Below, in pieces: positions 25,555-32,837 of a stretch of 64,000 nt of DNA. Source of the DNA: Acidithiobacillus sulfurivorans (GTDB lineage: Bacteria > Pseudomonadota > Gammaproteobacteria > Acidithiobacillales > Acidithiobacillaceae); NCBI RefSeq assembly GCF_018853815.1, contig NZ_JAAOMP010000121.1, positions 1 to 64,000 of the forward strand, given 5' to 3'. The notes beneath the pieces are model-generated. The model was given only the letters and a program-made list of their open reading frames with translations. It did no database searches and was not told the origin of the DNA. Position numbers and translations under genes: made by a program. Each line of letters begins with the position of its first letter. Position 1 is the stretch's first letter.

Positions 25555-26487
25555 TTGCCCAGTTCAGTCCCTTCCCGCATAAATCCCGGCAGCCATGCCC
25601 TCTGGCCCAATTTTTTTATTACAGGCACGGTAAAAGGCGGCACCACCTCTTTATATCGTTACCTTCAGGGGCATCCCGAGGTATTTTTACCGGCCTTCAA
25701 AGAACCGCATTACTTTGCCCGTATTCAGCCAAAGCCTGAATATAAGCATCTCATTGAGCATATTAGTGAAGAACATGCCTACCTGCATCTTTACGAAAAT
25801 GCCGGGGATTTTCCTGCCATTGGCGATGCCAGCACCTCTAACCTCTGGTACCCGGAGGCTCCTGAACGTATTCATGCCGTCACCCCCGATGCCCGTGTGA
25901 TCATTTTATTGCGCGACCCGGTCAGCCGCGCCCACTCCCACTACCTGATGGATTTTCGTGAGGGTCTTGTAGATCTTCCATTTTCAGTAGAGTTACTTCG
26001 GGAGGATTTTGCGCAAAGCGAAAAAGGCTGGGGCGTGTCCAGAATGTATGTGGATCTTGGTTTGTATCACGATCAGGTGCAGCGCTATGTTCGGATTTTT
26101 GGCGCGAATCAGGTACTGATCCTGCAATTTGATGATTTGGTGAATGAAACCAACCAGGCTCTGGAACGCGTAGCTGCACACTTACAGATTGATCCTGCGC
26201 CCTTTCAGGAAATGGATCTGGAACAGGTGCACAATGGCTTCAAGGCACCCCGAGGTAACTGGTCGCGGCGTTGCGCATCCAGCCCGCTAGCCCGCTGGAT
26301 TGGTTATCATCTGATGCCCAGAAAGCTGCAATGGTGGCTATATCAGAATCTGATCCTGAAAGCCGCTTCCAAACCGCAGATAGATCCGGCTGCACGTCAG
26401 TATCTGGAACAAATTTACGCACCGGATATTGAAAAACTGGAAACCTTACTGGGACAAAAAATGCCAGCGCTGCGCTCTTCCTGGTAA
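25555..26487 (+). CDS. PAPS-dependent sulfotransferase family protein
   Basis: A 310-residue cytoplasmic sulfotransferase domain protein that would move sulfate from PAPS to a hydroxyl or amine acceptor. The 5'-phosphosulfate loop is FITGTVKGGTTSLYRYL (about 21-37) and the 3'-phosphate segment is VIILLRDPVSRAHSHY. The acceptor is unknown. The TTG at 25555 is chosen because AAGGAG precedes it and family-like sequence begins soon after; an open frame from 25414 is non-coding. The 3' end abuts a truncated gene on the other strand, with 4 bp between the stops, hinting at a recombination junction. Confidence 0.82.
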   Translation: MPSSVPSRINPGSHALWPNFFITGTVKGGTTSLYRYLQGHPEVFLPAFKEPHYFARIQPKPEYKHLIEHISEEHAYLHLYENAGDFPAIGDASTSNLWYPEAPERIHAVTPDARVIILLRDPVSRAHSHYLMDFREGLVDLPFSVELLREDFAQSEKGWGVSRMYVDLGLYHDQVQRYVRIFGANQVLILQFDDLVNETNQALERVAAHLQIDPAPFQEMDLEQVHNGFKAPRGNWSRRCASSPLARWIGYHLMPRKLQWWLYQNLILKAASKPQIDPAARQYLEQIYAPDIEKLETLLGQKMPALRSSW

Positions 26488-26491
26488 AAAT

Positions 26492-26833
26492 TTAAGCAGG
26501 GATAATGGTTTTTACGTCCACAAGGTCGGGAAGCCCCTGCAAATAGCTGGTCATCATGTTCTCGGACCCGCTATAGATGAGATCGCCGTTAGCCATGGCC
26601 TGATCCCGCCATTTCTCAATGGGACCCGCCTCAACCAGTACCTTGATCTGGTGACTCTTGGAGAACGCCTGCGCGGCCATCTTCATGGCAGGTAATGGTC
26701 CACCTGGACCATAAACATGCAATTCCAATTGTTTCGCCCAAGCCGAACTGCTGGTAAACAGTAAACCTACACAGCCAAAAATATAAAAGCAGTTCAAAAA
26801 CAATCCACGAAATCTATGATGACCACAATTCAT
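26492..26833 (-). pseudogene. Truncated AcfC-like substrate-binding protein
   Basis: A 113-residue remnant of a periplasmic binding protein. A signal peptide (about 1-33, ...TSSSAWA) is followed by the AcfC-like start QLELHVYGPGGPLPAMKMAA and DLIYSGSENMMTSYL. Full-length relatives have about 250 residues, so roughly the C-terminal half is missing. It stops 4 bp from the end of the convergent sulfotransferase gene. GGGAG precedes the ATG at 26833. It could still be secreted but is unlikely to bind ligand. Confidence 0.65.
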
Positions 26834-26962
26834 ATTTCTCCCTCTTTCAGAGTAGCGCAGAATGCGAGCGATTGAGTCCATAACACGCGTCATAAAAGTT
26901 ACTTTTTAGTCTTTCTTTCGCTTTTAAGTAAATGCCCAAGTTTAGGCATACAAAAAACCTCA

Positions 26963-26986
26963 TTGACATAGCAATGCAACTGCATT
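26963..26986 (+). promoter_or_regulatory. Promoter and operator of the prlF-yhaV pair
   Basis: A consensus -35 TTGACA (26963-26968) is followed by a perfect inverted repeat AATGCA-AC-TGCATT (26973-26986) lying where the spacer and -10 would be. Type II antitoxins usually repress their own promoter through such palindromes, so this is the probable PrlF/YhaV operator. It lies 40 bp before the prlF ATG. Confidence 0.55.
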
Positions 26987-27025
26987 ACCGTCCTGGCACC
27001 GACCCAAAACTGCTAGGAGACTGCC

Positions 27026-27355
27026 ATGGCAGCGGCCCTCGAAGTCGAATCTACGCTCACCGATCGCTACCAGACCACCGTGCCGGAAACCGTGCGTCGT
27101 GCCCTCAAGCTGGGCAAGCGCGACAAGATCCACTACACCATTCGCCCCAGCGGAGAGGTGGTGCTGACACGTGCCCAAGTACCCCACGGGGAAGACCTGG
27201 TGCTCGGTCAGTTCCTCGACTTCCTCACTGCCGAAATCTCTCGCCATCCCGAGCGGCTGCAAGCTGTGGATGCCGGGCTCCTCCAACGCCTCCAACCGCT
27301 GGTCGACGGCGTCAATGTCGATCTTGATGCCGCCCTGTCGGCAGACGATGAATGA
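27026..27355 (+). CDS. prlF: PrlF-type antitoxin
   Basis: A 109-residue antitoxin with an N-terminal SpoVT/AbrB DNA-binding fold (STLTDRYQTTVPETVRRALKL, about 9-29) and an acidic C-terminal tail. In E. coli, PrlF neutralises the ribonuclease YhaV. AGGAG precedes the ATG. The stop overlaps the toxin start by 4 nt (ATGA), the usual toxin-antitoxin arrangement. Confidence 0.92.
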   Translation: MAAALEVESTLTDRYQTTVPETVRRALKLGKRDKIHYTIRPSGEVVLTRAQVPHGEDLVLGQFLDFLTAEISRHPERLQAVDAGLLQRLQPLVDGVNVDLDAALSADDE

Positions 27356-27864
27356 ACGCAGAGAAGCCTGAACCCTTGGTCATTCATGGTTGGGCGGTCT
27401 TCGCCCATCCACTGTTCCTGGCGCAGATTGAAGCGCTGGTGCGGCAGGTCGAGACCCTGAAGCAGAAGGACCCGGACGGGTCCGTAAAAAAGAACGCCAG
27501 CAAACGGCTGGCTGCGATCATCAAGCTGGCGTTCGATGTCATCCCGCAAGATCCGACGCGACCAGAGTACCGCCAGGGTGGGACACTCGGTGACGATCAC
27601 AAGCACTGGTTTCGGGCCAAATTCTTCCAGCAGTACCGACTATTCTTCCGCTACCATGCCCCGAGCAAGGTGATCGTCTATGCTTGGGTGAATGACGAAA
27701 ACAGCAAACGTGCCTTTGAGCGCAACGACGACGCCTACCAGGTGTTCCGCAAGATGCTGGGAAACGGACATCCGCCTGATGACTGGGATCAGCTCCTGGC
27801 TGAGGCACAGAAAGAATCGCAGCAGATGCAGGAATCATTGGCTAAGGCTGCAGCAGCGCAGTGA
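27352..27864 (+). CDS. yhaV: YhaV-type toxin (RelE superfamily ribonuclease)
   Basis: A 170-residue toxin. Family-like segments are VIHGWAVFAHPLFLAQIEAL at the start, KLAFDVIPQDPTRPEYRQG in the middle and HWFRAKFFQQYRLFFRYH before the C-terminal helix. YhaV cleaves mRNA. Length is slightly above that of E. coli YhaV because of an Ala/Gln-rich tail. Overlaps prlF by 4 nt. Lies 200 bp left of the integrated element but outside its repeats. Confidence 0.92.
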   Translation: MNAEKPEPLVIHGWAVFAHPLFLAQIEALVRQVETLKQKDPDGSVKKNASKRLAAIIKLAFDVIPQDPTRPEYRQGGTLGDDHKHWFRAKFFQQYRLFFRYHAPSKVIVYAWVNDENSKRAFERNDDAYQVFRKMLGNGHPPDDWDQLLAEAQKESQQMQESLAKAAAAQ

Positions 27865-28069
27865 TTGGCGCAAGTGCGAACGATCTTTACTTGTAGAGGA
27901 AATCCCTTATGCTTGATCTGAACTTGCCAGCCTATCGAGATGCTATCCCGGTCTTCCCGTGATCTGATGGTTACCATATTTTGCCCCTTTTTTTGGACTC
28001 AAGTATGGCGTCATGGTTTGCATACATTAGACTTGATATCAATTGAAATTAATGACTTGCTGTTTTTAA

Positions 28070-28115
28070 TGGTGGGAACGGCGGGATTCGAACCCGCGAC
28101 CCACGGCTTAAAAGG
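28070..28115 (-). repeat. Left attachment site (attL), displaced tRNA-Lys 3' half
   Basis: These 46 bp are identical to 35223-35268 and cover the tRNA-Lys 3' end from CCA through the T arm to the anticodon loop. The next base differs (G here, C in the intact gene) and the 5' half is missing, so this is the original chromosomal 3' end displaced by integration, not a working tRNA gene. Crossover at the anticodon loop is usual for tyrosine integrases. Confidence 0.92.
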
Positions 28116-28611
28116 GCAGGGATGTTGCACGCTCGGCAATAAACGGGAACAGATAGCAAGTAATAAATCAATGCGTTACCATCTGGCGGCTTTTCCCTTG
28201 TGTTGTGGATAACTCCCGCTTTTTGCCCCTGAGTGTCCCGCCAGTGTCCCACGGGGTAACGCGATTCCGCAGCCAGTCACAGTAACAGCCTTACGCGCGG
28301 GATGTTGGGATTTGTCAGGGTTTTACAGCCGGGAGAAACTCACGCGCGCACACCTGCTGAAAAGTGTTTTTATAGTCGGTAGGAATCCATGTAGCACATC
28401 GCGCGCGTGTACATCTCGCAAAAGTCACGCGCGGGCAAATCTCAGCCTTTCTCATGCGTTTTGTGCGGTAGTGGTACGGTAGGGCCACCCATGCCGCTGG
28501 AGTGCGGCACAGGGCAGGGAAAGGGCCTTGCTGGGCGTTTGCTTTTGCCCTTGCAAGAGCCGCCATTGCTGGGGATAGCGTTTGCTTTTGGGTTGCCTTT
28601 GGCGGTTGCTG
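28116..28611. other. Non-coding left end of the element, with repeats and a DnaA box
   Basis: No credible gene is seen in these 496 bp. They hold a perfect DnaA-box sequence TTATCCACA on the minus strand (28204-28212), two close AGTGTCCC(G/A)C repeats (28232-28241 and 28243-28252), GTCACAGTAACAGCC (28275-28289) and several ACGCGCG-type motifs between 28290 and 28435. Related motifs recur near the right end (35031-35178), as expected of integrase arm sites or an origin that is rejoined on circularisation. Confidence 0.5.
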
Positions 28612-28767
28612 TTACAGTAACGCCACTATATTTACCGTTCTTCGGCTGCCCGGTGGCTGGGGTGATGGTGCTGGCTGCCGGGCTTGCCGTTCCGCCTTAA
28701 TCTCGGCGGGTGAGCGGGCAAACAGCTTCGCCCATGCCGCCATATACTGAAGGGTTACGGCTGGCAC
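28612..28767 (-). CDS. Small element protein, 51 residues
   Basis: A frame starting with GTG at 28767, directly behind a GGGGGGAA ribosome-binding stretch and 14 bp after the TerS-like gene. It reads MPAVTLQYMAAWAKLFARSP followed by a charged, Pro-rich tail (AEIKAERQARQPAPSPQPPG) and stops at 28612. The first 30 residues look helical. No family recognised. It is the last gene of the element's leftward operon. An ATG at 28743 would give a 43-residue product. Confidence 0.45.
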   Translation of the reverse strand: MPAVTLQYMAAWAKLFARSPAEIKAERQARQPAPSPQPPGSRRTVNIVALL

Positions 28768-28781
28768 TTCCCCCCGGCGCT

Positions 28782-29120
28782 TCACGCAAAAGTCTCCCCA
28801 GATTCGCGCTCTTCTCGCAGTAGCTGCCTGATTTCATCAACAGTAGCCATAGGCTGAGTGTTAGCGATGGTGCGAGTTATTGAAGTGATAGGCTCCCCGT
28901 TCGCCCCTGATACCTGTAAGTCGCTGGGTAGCAGCTTGCCCAGTAGTGCCATAAACGCCACGGGGTTTTCGTCTGCCTGCTTTGCCAGCCAGCCCACGCC
29001 CCCGGCCTGCTCCAGAGCACCTAAAATCATCTCCTTCATGCTGCCGGTGATTTTGTTGGGGCTGCCCGCAGGTCTGCCGGGTCCGGGTCCGCGCAGGTTA
29101 TTCTGAGTTTGTTTATTCAT
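28782..29120 (-). CDS. Phage-type small protein, possible terminase small subunit-like
   Basis: A 112-residue protein beginning with a basic GRPAGSPNKITGSMKEMILG segment and continuing with QAGGVGWLAKQADENPVAFM and LLGKLLPSDLQVSG. This layout (GRPxGSxNK start, short helices, ENPxAF, LGKxLP) is common in phage proteins encoded near the large terminase gene and sometimes called small terminase subunits. That function is a pattern-based guess. Overlaps the next upstream gene by 4 nt. A TerS-like gene at the far end from int would fit a phage satellite. Confidence 0.6.
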   Translation of the reverse strand: MNKQTQNNLRGPGPGRPAGSPNKITGSMKEMILGALEQAGGVGWLAKQADENPVAFMALLGKLLPSDLQVSGANGEPITSITRTIANTQPMATVDEIRQLLREERESGETFA

Positions 29121-29323
29121 GGCGTCATCTCGAACGGCACGCGGGCAATCTCGCTGTCGGCGTCGTCATAAGCCACCAGCTCGCAGGTGTCGGGGTTGAA
29201 CTCGATATGCAGAGTCAGCCCGCCACAAGTGGTAAGGCTGGCCGCTGATAGGTGCGGCAGTGCATGAAAAAACGGGACTGCCCGGCGTAGTGCGGTTTTT
29301 GGGTTCCAGCGTTCATCTGTCAT
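29117..29323 (-). CDS. Element protein of unknown function, 68 residues
   Basis: A 68-residue protein with a basic N-terminus (WNPKTALRRAVPFFHALP) and a beta-rich, acidic C-terminus (LTLHIEFNPDTCELVAYDDA). No family recognised. Its ATG and stop overlap both neighbours by 4 nt, which strongly supports it as a real gene in the element's operon. Confidence 0.65.
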   Translation of the reverse strand: MTDERWNPKTALRRAVPFFHALPHLSAASLTTCGGLTLHIEFNPDTCELVAYDDADSEIARVPFEMTP

Positions 29324-29721
29324 GGTTCGTTCCTTTCAAAATTGGGGCACTGTCTGGGTGCCATCGGGTAGCAGGCTTTATATCCAGAGCCACCAGACGG
29401 CGGGCCTGTTCCGGTGATGTTGCAGCGGCCTAGCCCTTGGGCTGGGTTGATGGTATCGGGCAGGAATCGGGAACACTCCCCACAAGCCACTTTCCTTGGC
29501 TCAGGACGCACGCTGGCGGGTTGGGTGGTGCTTGGGTGGCTCTCAACGGCTGGCGCTGATTCTGCCGCCAGTGTGCGGATTATCTCGGCGCGGCGTTCTC
29601 GGATAGATTGGCGTAGTTCATCGGTGAGCAAGTCAGCAGGGCCAACTTTCAGCTTTCCGCCAATGGTGGATAGGTTGAGTCCTGCCGCCCTGAGTTCTGC
29701 CACCAAATTAGAAGGTTTCAT
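29320..29721 (-). CDS. TubC N-terminal docking-like protein with C-terminal cysteines
   Basis: A 133-residue protein. The first 50 residues (LVAELRAAGLNLSTIGGKLK ... LTDELRQSIRERRAEIIRTL) match the TubC N-terminal docking-domain pattern, which also occurs in plasmid and phage proteins. A linker is followed by a Cys-rich region (CGECSRF, GRCNITG, ACYP, QCPNF) that may bind zinc. The ATG at 29721 has AAGGGGA upstream and overlaps the end of the helicase gene by 14 bp. Role unknown; possibly a partner of the replication proteins. Confidence 0.65.
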   Translation of the reverse strand: MKPSNLVAELRAAGLNLSTIGGKLKVGPADLLTDELRQSIRERRAEIIRTLAAESAPAVESHPSTTQPASVRPEPRKVACGECSRFLPDTINPAQGLGRCNITGTGPPSGGSGYKACYPMAPRQCPNFERNEP

Positions 29722-31186
29722 AATCTTCCCCTTCGTCGTCATCCAGCCCCGGCCCCGTGATTACGCGCCCACTCACCACATGCACAAGCCCTGTCTTTCG
29801 TGCCCGTATGATTGCCCGCGTAGTCACCCCCCCGGTGATGCCCGCCAAGAGACAGGCACGCTGCCAGTCGCCAACAGACGGATTTCCGCCAGTGGTGAGT
29901 AGCTTTTCTAAAACCCCTATGGCGTCGGGCTGGGAATTCGTCCGGGAACGAACGAACGAACGGACGGGGGTATTACATACCCCCCCGTTACGTTCCGTTC
30001 GCTCTGGTTCCCCCGAACGATTCGTAACGTTTCGTTCGCTTTCGTTCGCGTTCGTTCGCCCCCCTGATACCCCTACAAAATTGCCTGAGATTGTCACAAG
30101 CCCCCGTTTTATAAGGGCTGCCTTGGCTTCATTAAATCTTTGGCGGACTAGGCCTGTCCCTGCTCGCCATTCGGTAAGTGTCACTTTGGCGTCATCAGGC
30201 GAACGGCCCCCGCTTTCAAGGTTCGTTCGCCTGTTTTCGTGCATCTCCCGCAACACTCCAAGGCACAACGTCTGATTTTTTCCCAGTTGCTCCGTCTGCT
30301 CTGGCGGCTCGCATTCTTCCAGCACTGCCGAAAATATCCGCTCGTCATCTTCATCCAGCCAGTGCGTGTCCGTGCTCGTCAGCCTGAACGTCAAGGGCTT
30401 GAACCCTTCCGATTCTTTGGCCTTGGTGGACGATAGGGTAATAACGCCTTCGGACTGGGTGAGCGACAACTCAGTATCCAGTGCGGCCTTTATCGCTGAG
30501 CTGCCGCGTGCCCTGTCCTGATTGTGTCCGGCATGGTGAACCAGAACCACGGCGCACCCGTATTGCTCCCGTATTTTGTCGCAAGCCTGCACCAGCTCGC
30601 CCATGTCGCGTGCGCTGTTTTCATCCAGCCCAGCAGCAGCACGCGCCAGAGTGTCGATAAACACCACGGACGGGGTGCCTGCACCTGCTTCCTGTATGGC
30701 GGCGGTAATCTCGGCCACTGCTTCCGATTCGCCAAGGGGCACAATGCGGCGGGATATGAACAGCGGCGCGTCTGGTAGTCCCGCGTCTGGGTTCGTCAGG
30801 TGCCACGCTCGCAAGCGTCGAGATACACCCCCGACGCCTTCGCCAAGGATATAAACGGCTGGGCCTTGGGTGATACGGTGCCCGTACCAGTCAGAACCAC
30901 AGGCAATGCTTGCCGCCATGCTGAGAGCGCAGAACGATTTACCCGCTCCCGGCTGTCCATATAACAACGCCAGCGTGTCCGCTTCCACGATACCGCGTAT
31001 CAGCCAACGGACGGCGGGCGGGTTCGTCAGCAGTTCCCGAACGTGACGCAGTAACGGCGGGCGCGGTGGTTGTGGTTCCGGGAGTCCATCAGCAGCGCCA
31101 GCATCCGGCACAACAGACAGGCGCGGGGCGGGCTGCTCGAACTCAGCGTATGCGTCCAGCGGCGGCGATTCGTCAGCCCAGCTCAT
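29708..31186 (-). CDS. repA: RepA-like hexameric replicative helicase (AAA family ATPase)
   Basis: A 492-residue protein. After a Pro-rich N-terminus comes a RecA-fold ATPase like plasmid RSF1010 RepA. Walker A is LLYGQPGAGKSFCALSMAAS (about 93-112 with GQPGAGKS), then YILGEGVGGVSRRLRAW, Walker B PSVVFIDTLARA and the sensor-like CAVVLVHHAGHNQDRARGSSAI. The C-terminal 150 residues contain winged-helix-like stretches and a low-complexity Arg/Asn/Glu segment encoded by iteron DNA (29941-30060). The ATG at 31186 overlaps the primase stop (ATGA). Likely unwinds the element's own origin. Confidence 0.85.
   Translation of the reverse strand: MSWADESPPLDAYAEFEQPAPRLSVVPDAGAADGLPEPQPPRPPLLRHVRELLTNPPAVRWLIRGIVEADTLALLYGQPGAGKSFCALSMAASIACGSDWYGHRITQGPAVYILGEGVGGVSRRLRAWHLTNPDAGLPDAPLFISRRIVPLGESEAVAEITAAIQEAGAGTPSVVFIDTLARAAAGLDENSARDMGELVQACDKIREQYGCAVVLVHHAGHNQDRARGSSAIKAALDTELSLTQSEGVITLSSTKAKESEGFKPLTFRLTSTDTHWLDEDDERIFSAVLEECEPPEQTEQLGKNQTLCLGVLREMHENRRTNLESGGRSPDDAKVTLTEWRAGTGLVRQRFNEAKAALIKRGLVTISGNFVGVSGGRTNANESERNVTNRSGEPERTERNGGVCNTPVRSFVRSRTNSQPDAIGVLEKLLTTGGNPSVGDWQRACLLAGITGGVTTRAIIRARKTGLVHVVSGRVITGPGLDDDEGEDYETF
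29941..30060. repeat. Iteron cluster inside repA, candidate replication origin
   Basis: Three tandem 10-bp repeats TTCGTTCGC(T/G/C) occupy 30031-30060. An inverted set of the same GAACGAAC unit is at 29946-29962, and a hairpin GGGGGTAT-TAC-ATACCCCC is centred near 29976. A further TTCGTTCGC copy lies at 30222-30230. Tandem iterons with an inverted partner and a GC hairpin are typical of plasmid or satellite origins bound by the replication protein. Here they are embedded in the coding sequence. Confidence 0.65.
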
Positions 31187-32082
31187 GACGCCACCGCCTG
31201 CCGCAGGCATTTCCGCCATGCGTGCCAATCGTTGAAATCGTTTACCCATGCAGGGGCATCAGCGGGCAGGCTGGGCCATATCCAACGGGAACGGGATGCA
31301 ATAGCGGCACTCTTGGCTTTGGATAAACCGACTTCGCCCAAATCCGCAGCAATTACCATATCCAGAGCAGGGAACAGGCGGCGGCCTTCGGTTGCCACGG
31401 CCTGCAAATTGCCTGCATCCAGTCCAGCGATAACGCAAGCCCCCGGACTGAGTGCCGCCAAGGTTTGCCCCGTCGCCCAGCCTTCGCAAACTATCAGCCG
31501 GCCATCAGGTGCGGGCATGTCACCAGTGCGGATAAAGCAGCCTGATTTTTTCATGCCCGACAGGAACCGCTTACCGCCTTGCTCGTTGATGAATTGCAGG
31601 CCCCAAAGTTTCCCGGTGAAGCCCTGAACAGGCAACACCAGAGAAGGCCCAGACTGGCGGGCAATACCTGGCGCAATGCCCTTGCGCTCAAGGTAGGGGT
31701 GTCGTGCGGCGGCTGGCGCTGAGTCATTCCATACGCGAAGCGCACGCCTTGCCGCGTCCTTGTGGCGGCGTTCCGTCTCGGCCTGAGCTTCGGCACGTTC
31801 CCGCAGGATACGGGCGGCGAGTTCGGCCCGTTCTTTGGCGGTGAGTGCTGATTCTCTCTTGCTGCACCAGCGCACGGAAGCCCCGGACTTCCAAGAGCCA
31901 CCAGCGCCAGCAACAGGCGCGTCAAGGTGGAGACGATACCAGCAGGACACTTTACCCGCTTTATCGTCGGCACTTCTGGCGCGGTGCAAGACACCATCAG
32001 CGCGGATTGTTTCGGACTGGTGAAGGATTACACCAGCAGCGGCGAGAGCGTCGCGAAAGGCTGCAATAGGATTATTTCCCAT
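31183..32082 (-). CDS. Toprim-domain primase-like protein
   Basis: A 299-residue protein resembling plasmid and phage Toprim primases. The N-terminal part includes a small possible nucleic-acid-binding region (CWYRLHLDAPVAGAGGSWKS), then a basic coiled helix (about 75-110). A Toprim fold follows (GRLIVCEGWATGQTLAAL with catalytic Glu, then VIAADLGEVG with an Asp). The second Toprim acidic motif reads DLGE rather than DxD, so activity needs checking. It overlaps both neighbours (ATGA with repA; 11 nt with the small upstream gene). Probably supplies primers at the element's origin. Confidence 0.8.
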   Translation of the reverse strand: MGNNPIAAFRDALAAAGVILHQSETIRADGVLHRARSADDKAGKVSCWYRLHLDAPVAGAGGSWKSGASVRWCSKRESALTAKERAELAARILRERAEAQAETERRHKDAARRALRVWNDSAPAAARHPYLERKGIAPGIARQSGPSLVLPVQGFTGKLWGLQFINEQGGKRFLSGMKKSGCFIRTGDMPAPDGRLIVCEGWATGQTLAALSPGACVIAGLDAGNLQAVATEGRRLFPALDMVIAADLGEVGLSKAKSAAIASRSRWIWPSLPADAPAWVNDFNDWHAWRKCLRQAVAS

Positions 32083-32176
32083 GATGCACCCCCATAGCCC
32101 GGCGCAGGCGGCGCAGGCTCCAGAACATGCGGGCGATGTTGTGGCGTATCCCCTTGTATGTGCTATCCTTCGGCAT
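32072..32176 (-). CDS. Very small basic protein, 34 residues
   Basis: A frame with an excellent ribosome-binding site (AAGGGGG, 6-7 nt before the ATG at 32176). The product is strongly basic (GIRHNIARMFWSLRRLRRAM) and probably one amphipathic helix. It overlaps its neighbours on both sides, by 14 nt and 11 nt, which supports translation. It may be a real small protein or serve to couple translation into the primase gene. Confidence 0.45.
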   Translation of the reverse strand: MPKDSTYKGIRHNIARMFWSLRRLRRAMGVHHGK

Positions 32177-32504
32177 GGCTGCCCCCTTGTTTGCCCTTGG
32201 CGGCTGTCTGCTTGCTTGCGGTATCCTTGGCGGCGTTTGCGGCGTCGCCTTCCCTTGCGCTTTTAGGAAGTTTAAGCGGTTCTTCACTTCGGCCTAGCCG
32301 ATAATACGCGATACGCTCGACACCCCGGCGCTCGGTGGTTATCGGCCATTTATACCGCGTCCGTAAAACGTGGATTATCGCGCCAAGTCTCCACGCGCCA
32401 ACTTCGGCAATCTCGTCAGCATGGGATATTGTGCGGCCCTTGATTAACTCCCGGCATGTCCATGCAACGGCAGTGTCTCCGCTGAACCAAAGCCCCCCGC
32501 TCAT
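32163..32504 (-). CDS. Element protein with helix-turn-helix-like core
   Basis: A 113-residue protein. Residues about 15-70 (CRELIKGRTISHADEIAEVG ... GAIIHVLRTRYKWPITTERR) resemble a winged or simple helix-turn-helix; the C-terminal 40 residues are Ala/Lys-rich and probably disordered. The ATG at 32504 overlaps the AlpA stop as ATGA; an open frame to 32735 is not needed. It could regulate the operon or assist replication initiation. Confidence 0.6.
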   Translation of the reverse strand: MSGGLWFSGDTAVAWTCRELIKGRTISHADEIAEVGAWRLGAIIHVLRTRYKWPITTERRGVERIAYYRLGRSEEPLKLPKSAREGDAANAAKDTASKQTAAKGKQGGSHAEG

Positions 32505-32719
32505 GCCGCACCCCTTACAGAGCGAAGCCCGCCGGCCTGCACAAGTCGCAGGAATACCGGCGTGTTTATCAACACGCGGCGGCCAAGGCGGGCGATGGCT
32601 CCAGCGTTTTCCAGTTCGTCGCCCTTCCAAAATATGGCGCTTCTCAGCCCGCCAGCGGTGAAAGCTGGGTAGGTTTCTGCAAACTGTTTGACTGTCAGAT
32701 ATTCGGGTAAATCCTGCAT
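32501..32719 (-). CDS. AlpA-type MerR-like regulator/excisionase
   Basis: A 72-residue small DNA-binding protein of the AlpA or excisionase kind. It reads PEYLTVKQFAETYPAFTAGG (helix-turn-helix start) and ends with RRVLINTPVFLRLVQAGG, the usual beta-wing and final helix. Such proteins activate or excise P4-like satellites and islands. GGAG precedes the ATG. It is the first gene of the element's replication operon, downstream of a terminator that separates it from int. Confidence 0.8.
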   Translation of the reverse strand: MQDLPEYLTVKQFAETYPAFTAGGLRSAIFWKGDELENAGAIARLGRRVLINTPVFLRLVQAGGLRSVRGAA

Positions 32720-32792
32720 TGTCTTTGCTCCACAATGCCGCGTTATTGCGGCGATGTGTGGAGCATAAAAAACGGCAATCTATAAACGGAAA

Positions 32793-32816
32793 AGCCCCAT
32801 TTAAGGGGCTAAAATA
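32793..32816 (-). terminator. Terminator between the int unit and the alpA operon
   Basis: On the minus strand the stem AGCCCC (32810-32805) pairs with GGGGCT (32798-32793), followed by TTTTCC. It lies 22 bp after the stop of the 295-residue protein gene, so the int transcript probably ends here and alpA starts a second unit. Confidence 0.65.
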
Positions 32817-32837
32817 TTTAGTGGGCTAAAATAGCCA

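Noticed and set aside
28070-28115. A second tRNA-Lys gene
   Set aside because: Only the 3' half matches, ending in the anticodon loop; the 5' half is absent, so it is the displaced attachment site.
28315-28566. 83-codon minus-strand frame in the left end of the element
   Set aside because: No ribosome-binding site, atypical composition, and it overlaps the repeat-rich region; a better small gene (28612-28767) lies next to it.
30031-30060. CRISPR-like repeats
   Set aside because: Units are 10 bp, directly adjacent and without spacers, lying inside a coding gene; they fit iterons, not a CRISPR array.
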